Assembly: GCF_900184245.1 (NCBI RefSeq)
Contig: NZ_FXXB01000008.1
Location: 1,223,763-1,287,762, forward strand
Direction: 5' to 3'
Origin: Brachybacterium massiliense
GTDB taxonomy: Bacteria; Actinomycetota; Actinomycetes; Actinomycetales; Dermabacteraceae
Length of the DNA: 64,000 nt
The notes below the pieces were generated by a model. The model was given only the letters and a program-made list of their open reading frames with translations. It ran no database searches and had not been told where the DNA came from. The position numbers and the translations under genes were made by a program. Below, one piece after another: positions 25,145 through 33,764 of the stretch. Each line of letters opens with the position of its first letter. Within the stretch, counting starts at the first letter, position 1.

Positions 25145-25226
25145 CGCGAAGCGACCCGCGAGAACCCGCCGCCCGGCGATACTGGCGCGAAACCCTCCGA
25201 GAGAGCCCGCTGCCCGGCGATACTGG
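25145..25226 (+). repeat. 41-bp tandem duplication in front of the ATP-grasp gene
   Basis: Two adjacent 41-bp units (25145-25185, 25186-25226) share most positions, ending with the same GCCCGGCGATACTGG. Each carries a GATACT -10-like element; the second ends four bases before the ATG at 25230. Confidence 0.75.
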
Positions 25227-25229
25227 AGC

Positions 25230-26030
25230 ATGTCCCTGCGCTTCTCCCTGCTGCTCGGCAAGCCGCCGAAGCCGGGTTCCCTGCTCGCCGAGGTCATCGA
25301 GGATCTCACCGCGGGCGGGAGCACGGTGGACGTGCTGCTGCCGCATGAGCAGACCATCGATCCCGACTCGCTGAACGGGCAGGACCTGGTGGCCCACCGC
25401 GGCCTGCACACCACCCTCACCCCGCTGCTCGGCGCGCTCCATGACCGCGGCATCCCGCTGTGCGCACCGTTCGCGGCCGACGAGCTGCTGCGCGACCGGC
25501 GTCTGTGGCACACCCGCCTCGCCGAGACGGGGATTCCCGTGCCCCGGGCCGAGGAGCACGCCGACTGGGCGTCGGTGCTCGAATCGGGTCGGGACGAAGA
25601 GATCGTGGTCAAGGCCCTCTCGGGCCCGGGGCGCGGGAGCCAGGTGCTGGCCGGCACCGCCGCCACGCTCCCTGCCGAGGCGCCGTTCACCGGCCCCTAC
25701 CTGGTGGAGCCGCGTCTGGTCGCCGAGGACATCGACCGCAAGCTCTACGTCGCGGGCGGCGAGGTACGCGGCCTGCTCAAGCCCTCGACCCTGACCCATC
25801 CCCACGTCACCTCCGGTGAGCCGTTCACCCCGGACGAGGAGCTGGTGGGCCTCGCCCTCGCGGCGGGACGGGTGCTCGGCGTGCACCTCTTCGGGGCAGA
25901 CGTGCTGCACACCCCGGGCGGCCCGGTGGTCATCGACGTCAACGCCTTCCCCGGCTACCGCGGCGTGGACGGCGCGCCGGGGCTGGTCGCCGCGCACCTG
26001 CGCGAGCACGCCGCGGGCCAGGGCACGTAG
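25230..26030 (+). CDS. ATP-grasp domain protein (RimK/inositol-kinase-like)
   Basis: A 266-residue ATP-grasp protein of unknown substrate. Visible features: a pre-ATP-grasp domain (1-100), RDRRLWHTRLAETGIPVPRAE, the nucleotide-binding lysines in EEIVVKALSGPGRGSQ, and the Mg2+-binding end FGADVLHTPGGPVVIDVNAFPGYRGVDGA with an Asn/Asp pair. Such folds ligate carboxylates to amines or phosphorylate inositol-type sugars. There is no good ribosome site before the ATG (GGAG ends two bases before it), so a leaderless message is possible. It may be in the same unit as the LacI gene or independent. Confidence 0.75.
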   Translation: MSLRFSLLLGKPPKPGSLLAEVIEDLTAGGSTVDVLLPHEQTIDPDSLNGQDLVAHRGLHTTLTPLLGALHDRGIPLCAPFAADELLRDRRLWHTRLAETGIPVPRAEEHADWASVLESGRDEEIVVKALSGPGRGSQVLAGTAATLPAEAPFTGPYLVEPRLVAEDIDRKLYVAGGEVRGLLKPSTLTHPHVTSGEPFTPDEELVGLALAAGRVLGVHLFGADVLHTPGGPVVIDVNAFPGYRGVDGAPGLVAAHLREHAAGQGT

Positions 26031-26097
26031 CCGCCACCCGGCCCGTGCACCGTGGCCCCGCGGCCAGTGCCCCGCATCCCGGATCCCACCACTCGAT

Positions 26098-26125
26098 GAA
26101 AAGTGCCAGCCAGCTGGCACCTTTC
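26098..26125. terminator. Extragenic palindrome, copy 1
   Basis: GAAAAGTGCCAGC (26098-26110) pairs with GCTGGCACCTTTC (26113-26125) with one mismatch around CA. It sits between convergent genes. The same element recurs at 26161, so a bidirectional terminator built from a duplicated unit is likely. Confidence 0.65.
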
Positions 26126-26160
26126 GTCAAGCGGCCGGTGGGAAGCCGCACCACGAGGCA

Positions 26161-26186
26161 AAAAGTGCCAGCCAGCTGGAACCTTT
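26161..26186. terminator. Extragenic palindrome, copy 2
   Basis: AAAAGTGCCAGC (26161-26172) and GCTGGAACCTTT (26175-26186) flank CA, repeating copy 1 and its CGTC flank 63 bases on. It serves the downstream end of the isomerase operon on the minus strand. Confidence 0.6.
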
Positions 26187-26238
26187 CGTCGAGCGACGGG
26201 CAGGAAGCGGCGACCGGGGGACGGGCGGCATCCCACCC

Positions 26239-27105
26239 TCACGCGTGCGGCAGCACGAGCTCCTCGAAGCGGTCCGCGATGATCTTCGCGGCGGCGTCGG
26301 CTGGAGTGGCCCACACGTCCTCGTTGAAGATCTCGACCTCGATGTCCCCGGTGTAGCCGGCATCGCGAATCATGCGGGTGATCGAGGGGAAGTCGATGTA
26401 GCCGTCACCCATATAGCCGCGGGAGTGCAGGGGCTCCGCCGCGAGCGGCAGGTTCCAGTCGCACACCTGGTAGCTGAACAGGCGGTCCGCCTGGGCTGCG
26501 CGTTGGATGGCGCGCTCGAGGTAGGGGTCCCACCACACGTGGTAGGTGTCCACCACGACCCCGGCGGCGGGGCTGCCGGAGGACTCGGCGATGTCGAGGG
26601 CCTGGTCGAGGGTGGAGACCACGGCGCGGTCCGCGGCGAACATGGGATGCAGCGGCTCGATCGACAGGGTCACCCCGCGCTCCTGCGCGTAAGGCGCGAG
26701 CTCGGCGATCGCCTCGGTGACCCGGGCTCGGGCGCCGACGATGTCCTTGTCGGCCTTGTCGACCCCGCCCACGACCAGCACGAGGGTGGGGGCGCCGAGC
26801 CCGGCGGTCTCATCGATCGCGCGGCGGTTGTCCTCGAGGGCGGCGGCGCGGTCGGCCTCGGCGGAGGCGGTGAGGAAGCCGCCGCGGCACACCGTGCTCA
26901 CGCGCAATCCCGCGTCGTCGACCCGGCGCCGCAGCGCGTCCAGGCCCACCTCGGCGACGTCCTGCCTCCACAGGCCCACGGCGTCGATGCCTTGCGAGGC
27001 GGCGACCTCGAGGAACTCTTGGATCGGGGTGGTGCGGAAGGTCCAGCGGTTCAGGGACAGGCGCGGGGTGCCGGTCCCGAGGCGCTCGGAGGGCGGGGTG
27101 TTCAT
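26239..27105 (-). CDS. Sugar phosphate isomerase/epimerase
   Basis: A 288-residue xylose isomerase-like TIM-barrel protein. RLSLNRWTFRTTPIQEFLEVAASQGIDAVGLWRQDVAEVG, the GVTLSIEPLHPMFAADRAVV metal-site glutamate/histidine region, VVDTYHVWWDP, and DIEVEIFNEDVW near the end are typical of the fold. It is the third gene of an operon with Gfo/Idh/MocA oxidoreductase and DUF993; its ATG overlaps the DUF993 stop by four bases. The likely role is isomerisation of an oxidised sugar. No substrate can be assigned. Confidence 0.87.
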   Translation of the reverse strand: MNTPPSERLGTGTPRLSLNRWTFRTTPIQEFLEVAASQGIDAVGLWRQDVAEVGLDALRRRVDDAGLRVSTVCRGGFLTASAEADRAAALEDNRRAIDETAGLGAPTLVLVVGGVDKADKDIVGARARVTEAIAELAPYAQERGVTLSIEPLHPMFAADRAVVSTLDQALDIAESSGSPAAGVVVDTYHVWWDPYLERAIQRAAQADRLFSYQVCDWNLPLAAEPLHSRGYMGDGYIDFPSITRMIRDAGYTGDIEVEIFNEDVWATPADAAAKIIADRFEELVLPHA

Positions 27106-28382
27106 GCGGCGGCTCCCGTCGCGGCGGCGGCGTCGATCTCGTACCCGGCCAGGCGCAGCATCGAGTGCCAGCGCTCGGCGGCGAGCGCGGGTTCCTCGAG
27201 GTTGCCGGTGGTGGCGGCGAGCTCGATGGTGCGCGAGAGGTGCGGGAGGCTGCGGGCGCTGTGCAGGCCGCCCACCATCGTGAACGCCTTCTGGTGGCCG
27301 TTCAGCCAGGCCAGGAACGCCACCCCGGTCTTGTAGTGGAAGGTGGGGGCGGAGAACACGTGGCGCCCCAGCTCCTCGGAGGCGTCGAGGATGCGCCGCG
27401 CCTCCTCCGGGTCGCCCGCATCCAGCGCCTGCACGGCGGCCGACGCCGCGGGGGCGGTCGCGGCGAACGCGCCGAGCAGGGCGTCGGAGTACTCGCCGGC
27501 CACCTGCTGCCCGTCGGCCGCGGTGGTGCAGGTCCCGTCGCCCACGATGAGGTGGGAGAAGTGGAAGTCATCGCCCGTGAGCATCCGCACCCCGGCGGGG
27601 AGCTTCTCGCGCACGGCGATCTCGGCGGCGTCGTCCAGCAGGCTCATCTTCACGCCGCGGATCTTCGCGGGATCCGCCTCGATGATGCGCAGCAGGGTGT
27701 CGGCGGCGACCTCGGAGTCGGTGCTGCCGAAGTAGCCCTCGAGCTGGGGGTCGAAGGCGGTGCCGAGCCAGTGCAGCACGACGGGCTCGGTGGCCGCCTC
27801 GAGCACGCGGCGGTAGACGTCCTCGTACTCAGCCGCGGTGGTCGCGACGCGGGCGAGGTGGCGGCTGGCCATCAGCACGGCGCCCGCGCCGGTGGCCTCG
27901 GTGGCGCGCAGCTGCTCGACGTACGCCTCGACGACCTCCTCGAGGCTGAGCTGGTGCTCCTCGCGCTGATCGGTGTTGACACCGGCGACGACGAGGTCGC
28001 TCACGCGCGCCCCCGCAGGGAACACTGCCGAGAACTGCGGGTCCGCGAGCGCCTCCCGGGCGGCGTCGGCCGTGCGGGAGATCAGCTCACGCGTGGCGGC
28101 GGGGTCCAGGCCCATGTTGCGCTGGGCGGTGTCCATCGCGTCGGCGACCCCGAGCCCTCGGGACCACATGGTGCGGCGGAAGGCGAGGGTGGCGTCCCAG
28201 TCGATGTCGGCCGGGGCGCCGGGGGTGTTGTCGCCGTGGACCTGCGGCACCACGTGCACGGCGGCGTAGACCACGCGGGAGCGCAGCGGCGCGGTGGGCG
28301 GGGCGAAGGCGGGCGCGTCGGCGAGCGGGATGCGGCGCAGCGTGCCGTCGGCATCGAGCAGGGTCAGCTCCATGGTGCTCAT
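27102..28382 (-). CDS. DUF993 dihydrodipicolinate synthase-like protein
   Basis: A 426-residue protein of the DUF993 family, distant relatives of dihydrodipicolinate synthase-type TIM-barrel aldolases. VYAAVHVVPQVHGDNTPG, DWDATLAFRRTMWSRGLGVADAMDTAQRNMG, EPVVLHWLGTAFDPQLEGYFG and GVKMSLLDD (a candidate Schiff-base lysine region) are visible. It probably cleaves or forms a carbon-carbon bond in a sugar or sugar-acid pathway. The start MSTME at 28382 follows GAGGTG and lies five bases from the end of the upstream oxidoreductase gene. Confidence 0.88.
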   Translation of the reverse strand: MSTMELTLLDADGTLRRIPLADAPAFAPPTAPLRSRVVYAAVHVVPQVHGDNTPGAPADIDWDATLAFRRTMWSRGLGVADAMDTAQRNMGLDPAATRELISRTADAAREALADPQFSAVFPAGARVSDLVVAGVNTDQREEHQLSLEEVVEAYVEQLRATEATGAGAVLMASRHLARVATTAAEYEDVYRRVLEAATEPVVLHWLGTAFDPQLEGYFGSTDSEVAADTLLRIIEADPAKIRGVKMSLLDDAAEIAVREKLPAGVRMLTGDDFHFSHLIVGDGTCTTAADGQQVAGEYSDALLGAFAATAPAASAAVQALDAGDPEEARRILDASEELGRHVFSAPTFHYKTGVAFLAWLNGHQKAFTMVGGLHSARSLPHLSRTIELAATTGNLEEPALAAERWHSMLRLAGYEIDAAAATGAAA

Positions 28383-28387
28383 GGGGC

Positions 28388-29551
28388 TCACACCTCCGTC
28401 AGCGGGTCGAGCGCGATCCGGCGACCCTCGGCGGAGCTGGTCAGGCCAGCCTCGGCGAGGCGCACGCCGCGCGCGCCGGAGAGGAAGTCGAAGGGATAGT
28501 CGCGGCCTTCGACATAGTGGCGCAGGAAGTCCTCCCACTGCACCTTGAAGCCGTTGTCGAAGCCGCCGGGCCCGGCGTTGTCGGGCACCTCGATCCAGTC
28601 GCCGCGATAGTCGTGGCCGTCCTTGACGTCGGGGTTCCACACCGGCTTGGGGGTCGCCTCGCGCGGCTGGATGCGGGCACCGTGCAGGCCCACGACGGCG
28701 CTGCCCTTGGTGCCGTCGACCTGGAACTCGACCAGCTCGTCGCGGTGCACGCGCACGTCCCAGCTGGAGTTCATCTGCACCACGGTGCCGCCCTCGAGGC
28801 GGAAGACGCCGTAGGCGGCGTCGTCGGCGGTGGCGGTGTACTTCTGGCCCTTCTCATCCCAGCGCTCACCGATGTGGGTGGCGGTCTGGGCGTAGACATC
28901 CTCGATGCGGCCGAACAGCTCCTCGATGACGTAGTTCCAGTGCGGGAACATGTCCGCGACGATGCCGCCGCCGTCCTCGGAGCGGTAGTTCCAGGAGGGG
29001 CGCTGGGCGGTCTGCCAGTCGCCCTCGTAGACCCAGTAGCCGAACTCGCCGCGCACGGAGAGGATCTCGCCGAAGAAGCCGGAATCGATCAGGCGGCGCA
29101 GCTTGAGCAGGCCGGGCAGGTAGAGCTTGTCGTGGACGACGCCGTTGACGGTGCCGTGCTGCTTCGCCAGTCGCGCCAGCTCGAGGGCGTCCTCGAAGCT
29201 CTCGGCGGTGGGCTTCTCGGTGTAGATGGCCTTGCCCGCGGCGATGGCCTTCTTGAGGTTCTCCACGCGCAGGTTGGTGACCAGGGCGTCGAAGTAGACC
29301 TCGTAGTCGGGGTTCGCGAGCGCCTCGTCGACGTCGGTGGTCCACTTCGTCAGGCCGTGCTTCTCGGCGACGCCGCGCAGCTTCTCCTCGTTGCGCCCCA
29401 CAAGCAGCAGGTCCGGCAGCAGTCGGTCGCCGTCGGCGAGCTCGACTCCGCCTTGCTCCTGGATCGCGAGCAGGGATCGCACCAGGTGCTGGCGATAGCC
29501 CATGCGCCCGGTGGCGCCGTTGACGATGATCCCGATCCTGCGTGTGGCCAT
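28388..29551 (-). CDS. Gfo/Idh/MocA family oxidoreductase
   Basis: A 387-residue NAD(P)-dependent dehydrogenase. The Rossmann domain starts RIGIIVNGATGRMGYRQHLV; TNLRVENLKKAIAAGKAIYTEKPTAES holds the conserved EKP motif; DMFPHWNYVIEEL carries the usual catalytic-region histidine. An AGGAG site precedes the ATG. First gene of the operon with DUF993 and the isomerase, transcribed away from the GH95 fucosidase, suggesting oxidation of a released deoxy- or other sugar. The sugar is inferred only from neighbours. Confidence 0.92.
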   Translation of the reverse strand: MATRRIGIIVNGATGRMGYRQHLVRSLLAIQEQGGVELADGDRLLPDLLLVGRNEEKLRGVAEKHGLTKWTTDVDEALANPDYEVYFDALVTNLRVENLKKAIAAGKAIYTEKPTAESFEDALELARLAKQHGTVNGVVHDKLYLPGLLKLRRLIDSGFFGEILSVRGEFGYWVYEGDWQTAQRPSWNYRSEDGGGIVADMFPHWNYVIEELFGRIEDVYAQTATHIGERWDEKGQKYTATADDAAYGVFRLEGGTVVQMNSSWDVRVHRDELVEFQVDGTKGSAVVGLHGARIQPREATPKPVWNPDVKDGHDYRGDWIEVPDNAGPGGFDNGFKVQWEDFLRHYVEGRDYPFDFLSGARGVRLAEAGLTSSAEGRRIALDPLTEV

Positions 29552-29596
29552 GAGTCTGCTCCTGTGTGCTGTGCGCCGTCGGCGTCGTCGCCCGGC

Positions 29597-29610
29597 GGTA
29601 ACCGCTTTCC
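29597..29610 (-). promoter_or_regulatory. LacI-type operator candidate 1
   Basis: GGAAAGCGGTTACC on the minus strand (45 bases before the oxidoreductase start) has the AAGCGGTT core typical of LacI-family operators. It may be bound by the LacI protein encoded at 24060. Confidence 0.45.
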
Positions 29611-29642
29611 TCCGGATGATTGAACCACGTGGAGCAGGCTCG

Positions 29643-29656
29643 GGCAAGCCCTTGCC
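29643..29656. promoter_or_regulatory. Palindrome GGCAAG-CC-CTTGCC
   Basis: A perfect 6-2-6 inverted repeat in the 250-base gap between the Gfo/Idh operon and the GH95 gene, followed by two CGGGCAA half-sites (29669-29685). Possible operator for the divergent pair. Confidence 0.4.
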
Positions 29657-29801
29657 TGCGCGTTATCCCGGGCAACACCGGGCAAACGGTGGCGCAGTTC
29701 ACAGCATTGGCCGTAGAACGGACCGCGCTGCATCCTGGGCGATGCACGGCGCACAGGGGCGCGGACGCCCCGATCTCCGGCGCCCGACGAAAGGCTCCCT
29801 C

Positions 29802-32027
29802 GTGACCTCTTCCCCCGCCATCCGGCGCCGTGGCCCCGCCGAGCGCTGGCTCGAGGCCCTCCCCCTCGGCAACGGCCGCCTCGGCGCGATGGCCTGGGGG
29901 GATCCGCGCCGAGCGACGTTCTCGCTGAACGAGTCGACGCTGTGGTCCGGCGGTCCCGAGACGGACCGTGCGCACCGCACCGCCCGTGCAGAGGCGGCCG
30001 ATGCCCTCGCCCGCTCCCGCGCCCTGTTCGAGAGCGGTGCGGTGCCCGAGGCGCAGCAGCAGATCGAGCGTCTCGGCGCCGCCTGGTCGCAGGCGTACCT
30101 GCCCGTCGGCGAGCTGAGCATCCAGCTGGAGGGCGGTGAGGACGCTGACGCCGAGCGGGTCCTGGACCTCGCCGCGTCCGAGCACGTGGTCCACGCCGCC
30201 GACGGCGAGCACCTCACCTTCCTCAGCCGGGCCGACGAGGTCCTCGTCCACGCCGCCCCCTGTCCCGGCGACGCGCACCCGGTCCTCGAGTTCAGCTCAC
30301 CGCTGCGGGAGGAGCAGCGCGAGGCGGGCGAGGGCTCCCTCACGGTGCTGCTGCGCGCCCCGTCGGACGTCCCCGCCGGCCAGTTCCGGCACGAGGAGGA
30401 GGTGGCCTGGGAGCCCACCGGTGCGAGCCGCGCAGCGGTCGCGGTGCGCACGCGGATCACCGAGGGCCGCCTGTTGATGACCTGCGCGATCGTGACCACG
30501 TGGCAGGGGCTGGGCGAGGCACCGGACCGGGACGTGCAGGACGTGCTCGAGCAGGCCTCGCGCCAGGCCGAATCGGCGCTCTCCCGGGGCGAGGAGGAGC
30601 TGCGGCGCCGGCACCGCGCCGATCCGCTGCCGGGCCTCGACGAGGTCTCCCTCGCGCTGCGCGGCTCTGCGGAGGCGGAGCTGCTCGCAACGAGCTTCGC
30701 CTACGGTCGCCACCTGCTCGCGTCAGCCTCGCGCCCGGGCCTGCCGCCCGCGAACCTGCAGGGGCTGTGGAATGCGCGGCTCGAGGCGCCGTGGTCCTCG
30801 AACTACACGGTGAACATCAACCTGGAGATGAACCACTGGGGTGCGGGGGTCGCGCACGTGCCGGATGCCGCCGCGGCGCTCGCGCAGTACGTGGAGATGC
30901 TGCGCACCGCGGGGGCGGAGACCGCGCGGCGGCTCTACGGCGCCGACGGCTGGACCGTCCACCACAACTCCGACCCGTGGGGGTACACGGATCCGGTGCG
31001 CGGGGAGCCGTCCTGGTCGACCTGGCCGATGGGCGGGCTGTGGCTCGAGCGGGAGCTGGAGTCGCTGGCCTCGTTCAGCGGCCGACGCGCCGAGGAGATC
31101 GCGCGGGAGCGGTTCCCGGCACTGCGGGAGGCGGTCGCCTTCGGGCTCTGCCTGCTGCACGAGAGCGCCGACGGGCACCTGGCGACCTTCCCCTCGACGT
31201 CCCCGGAGAACCTCTACCTGACCGGGGAGGGCGAGCGGGTAAGCCTCAGCGAGGGCACCGGCATGGATCGCTGGCTGCTGCGTGAGACGGGCCAGCACCT
31301 GCTGGACGCGGCCGCACTGCTGGGCCTCGAGCAGGATCCGGTGGTCCTGCGGGCGGCATCAGCGCTGTCCCTCGTGCCGGGACCGCGTGTGGGGGCGGAC
31401 GGGCGGGTGCTCGAGTGGCACCAGGATGGCCTGCCGGAGGCCGAGCCGACCCACCGGCACGTCTCCCACCTGGGCTTCCTCTACCCGGGCGCGGAGCCGG
31501 TGGAGCCCGAGCTCGAGCAGGCCGTGATCCGCTCGCTCGAGGCGCGAGGGGACGAGGCGACGGGCTGGTCGCTGGTGTGGAAGGCGTGCCTGTGGGCGCG
31601 TCTGCGCCGCGGCGACCGGGTCCAGTCGCTGCTCGAGCTGTTCCTGCGCGACGCCGAGACCGAGGACGGCGAGCGCAGCGGCCTGTATCCGAATCTGTTC
31701 TCCGCGCATCCGCCGTTCCAGATCGACGGGAACCTCGGGATCGTCGCGGCGCTCGCGGAGTGCCTCGTGCAGAGCCATCGCGGGGAGATCGAGCTGCTGC
31801 CGGCGCTGCCTCCGATGATGGCCGACGGATCCGTGCGCGGACTGCGAGCACGTCCCGGCATCGCGGTGGACATGGACTGGGAGCAGGGCGCGCTGACCTC
31901 GCTGCGCCTGCGCGCGGTCGGCGAGGGCGCGTTCGGCACCCACCGGGTGCGCCGCGGCGACCGGGTGGTGAGCGTGGGCCTGACCGGGCTCGACCCGGTC
32001 GAGCTCAACGTGACGGCGCTGCGCTGA
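29802..32027 (+). CDS. Glycoside hydrolase family 95 (alpha-L-fucosidase-like)
   Basis: A 741-residue GH95 enzyme, acting on terminal alpha-1,2-fucose or, in some members, alpha-L-galactose. Family blocks are clear: RWLEALPLGNGRLGAMAWGD near the N-terminus, LQGLWNARLEAPWSSNYTVNINLEMNHWG, HHNSDPWGYTDP, STSPEN, ATGWSLVWKACLWARL and HPPFQIDGNLG with the catalytic aspartate. There is no signal peptide, so it acts inside the cell on imported oligosaccharides. The GTG at 29802 (VTSSPAIRRRGPAERW) follows GAAAGG and begins right at the family start. It is divergent from the Gfo/Idh operon. Confidence 0.93.
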   Translation: MTSSPAIRRRGPAERWLEALPLGNGRLGAMAWGDPRRATFSLNESTLWSGGPETDRAHRTARAEAADALARSRALFESGAVPEAQQQIERLGAAWSQAYLPVGELSIQLEGGEDADAERVLDLAASEHVVHAADGEHLTFLSRADEVLVHAAPCPGDAHPVLEFSSPLREEQREAGEGSLTVLLRAPSDVPAGQFRHEEEVAWEPTGASRAAVAVRTRITEGRLLMTCAIVTTWQGLGEAPDRDVQDVLEQASRQAESALSRGEEELRRRHRADPLPGLDEVSLALRGSAEAELLATSFAYGRHLLASASRPGLPPANLQGLWNARLEAPWSSNYTVNINLEMNHWGAGVAHVPDAAAALAQYVEMLRTAGAETARRLYGADGWTVHHNSDPWGYTDPVRGEPSWSTWPMGGLWLERELESLASFSGRRAEEIARERFPALREAVAFGLCLLHESADGHLATFPSTSPENLYLTGEGERVSLSEGTGMDRWLLRETGQHLLDAAALLGLEQDPVVLRAASALSLVPGPRVGADGRVLEWHQDGLPEAEPTHRHVSHLGFLYPGAEPVEPELEQAVIRSLEARGDEATGWSLVWKACLWARLRRGDRVQSLLELFLRDAETEDGERSGLYPNLFSAHPPFQIDGNLGIVAALAECLVQSHRGEIELLPALPPMMADGSVRGLRARPGIAVDMDWEQGALTSLRLRAVGEGAFGTHRVRRGDRVVSVGLTGLDPVELNVTALR

Positions 32028-32119
32028 GCGTCTGCTCGCCGGGCTCGCGTCTGCGAGGATGACCGCGGCCAGATCGCTGAACCACCGGGCGACGGTGCGG
32101 CATGAGAGGTGCGTGAGCC

Positions 32120-33628
32120 GTGGACGCAGGACATCGACCGAGGATCCCGCGCAGGACCTTCGCCGCGGCGGCGGCGCTGGTGGCGCTGGCGGGCGCGAGC
32201 GCCTGCAGCGGCGAGGAGGAGTACTCGGTGGTGCTGGTCAGCGACCCGCCGTCCACGACGGTGCTGCCCGGAGAGGATCTCGCCGCCACCGCCCTCTCCC
32301 TGAGCGCGGCGCTGTTCGAGGCCGCGGACATCGCCGTCGTCGCGACCGAGGACACCGTGGGGCCGCTCGCTGCGCTGAGTGCGGCGTCGGGGGTCCCCCT
32401 GCTGGTGGGCACCGACCGTGCGGTCGTCGAGGAGCTCTCGCGGCTGGGCGCGCGCGCCGTGCTCACGGCCTCGGGCGGTGACGCCGCGGCCGTGGAGGCG
32501 CTGGGCGAGGATCTGGAGGTCCTCGAGGTCGATCCCGTGACGGCCGACGAGGAGGCCCCGCAGGTCTCGGCCGACGGCGCGCCCTTGCCGGTGACCCTGT
32601 TCGTGGATCCGGAGCTGGACCTTCCGTCCCAGGCGCTCGCCGCTGCCGTGGTGGCGGGGGTCGGCGGCACGGTCGCCGAGATCCCGGGCGGGGCGCTCGG
32701 GCGCAGCGGCGACTCCGTCGCGGCGGTGACCTCGGCGGTCGATGAGGATCCTGCCGTCGGCGTGCTCGCGCTCGGGGCGAGCTTCGGGCCCTCCGAGGAC
32801 TTCTCGTCGGCGCTCGCACGCACGGCCGGGACCCCGCAGCTGCCCGGCGGGGGGACCACGGTGTTCCCCGGGCGTCGGATGATCGCCACCTACGGCTCCC
32901 CGGGCGTCCCCTCCCTCGGGATTCTCGGCGAGCAGGGGCTCGAGGAGTCGATCGCGCGGGTCCAGGCGCTCGCCGCCGAGTACGACGGGCTCACTGATGA
33001 GCAGATCATCCCGGCGTTCGAGATCATCACGACGATCGCCTCCGAGGAGGCCGGGGCCGACGGGGACCACTCCCGGGAGCTGCCGGTGGACCTGGTGCGC
33101 GAGTGGGTCGACGCCGCCGGCGAGGCGGGGGTGTACGTGGTGCTGGATCTCCAGCCCGGCACCACGGACTTCCTCACCCAGGCGGAGATCTACGAGGAGC
33201 TGCTGCTGGCGCCGCACGTGGGGCTGGCGCTGGATCCCGAGTGGCGGCTCGAGCCGGGACAGAAGCATCTCGAGCAGATCGGCGCGGTCTCCGCAGAGGA
33301 GGTCAACCAGGTCGCAGGCTGGCTCGCGGATCTGACCGCCGAGCACTCCCTGCCGCAGAAGGTGCTGATCCTGCACCAGTTCAGCCGCTCGACGATCACC
33401 GAGCGGCAGGACATCGACGCCTCGCGCCCGGAGCTCGCGATCACGCTGCACGCCGACGGCCACGGCGCCCCCGGCGACAAGCTCGGCACCTACGCCACCC
33501 TGCAGCAGGATCTGCCGGAGGGCATCGCCATGGGGTGGAAGAACTTCTACGACGAGGACTCGCCCATGTTCACGCCCGAGCAGACGTACGAGGTCGACCC
33601 GCGCCCGTGGTTCGTCTCGTATCAGTGA
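32120..33628 (+). CDS. Predicted exported protein or lipoprotein of unknown function
   Basis: 502 residues. A twin-arginine-like start RIPRRTFAAAAALVALAGASAC ends in a possible but weak lipobox (ASAC). Residues about 35-150 resemble a cell-wall-binding repeat-like alpha/beta domain (LVSDPPSTTVLPGEDLAATAL, GVPLLVGTDRAVVEELSRLGARAVLTASGG). The C-terminal half (about 270-500) looks like a TIM-barrel-type domain (VYVVLDLQPGTTDFLTQ, VGLALDPEWRL, KVLILHQF). The GTG start follows GAGAGGTG. The last 21 codons lie inside a 62-bp perfect inverted repeat. Confidence 0.75.
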   Translation: MDAGHRPRIPRRTFAAAAALVALAGASACSGEEEYSVVLVSDPPSTTVLPGEDLAATALSLSAALFEAADIAVVATEDTVGPLAALSAASGVPLLVGTDRAVVEELSRLGARAVLTASGGDAAAVEALGEDLEVLEVDPVTADEEAPQVSADGAPLPVTLFVDPELDLPSQALAAAVVAGVGGTVAEIPGGALGRSGDSVAAVTSAVDEDPAVGVLALGASFGPSEDFSSALARTAGTPQLPGGGTTVFPGRRMIATYGSPGVPSLGILGEQGLEESIARVQALAAEYDGLTDEQIIPAFEIITTIASEEAGADGDHSRELPVDLVREWVDAAGEAGVYVVLDLQPGTTDFLTQAEIYEELLLAPHVGLALDPEWRLEPGQKHLEQIGAVSAEEVNQVAGWLADLTAEHSLPQKVLILHQFSRSTITERQDIDASRPELAITLHADGHGAPGDKLGTYATLQQDLPEGIAMGWKNFYDEDSPMFTPEQTYEVDPRPWFVSYQ

Positions 33629-33691
33629 GGGGCGCGGGTCGACCTCGTACGTCTGCTCGGGCGTGAACATGGGCGAGTCCTCGTCGTAGAA
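33545..33691. repeat. 62-bp perfect inverted repeat spanning a gene end
   Basis: Arms 33545-33606 and 33630-33691 are exact reverse complements around a 23-base spacer that holds the TGA stop. The left arm is coding sequence (codons for FYDEDSPMF onward). As RNA it would form one of the strongest hairpins in the window and would act as a terminator. Confidence 0.93.
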
Positions 33692-33764
33692 GGCCGTCCG
33701 CACACCGCACCCCACCCGCACCCCCCCCATGCCCGGCTCCACACCCTTCCTCCACACACCACCT

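Noticed and set aside
33545..33691. Insertion sequence terminal repeats
   Set aside because: Only 23 bases separate the arms, no transposase or target duplication is present, and one arm is part of a gene.
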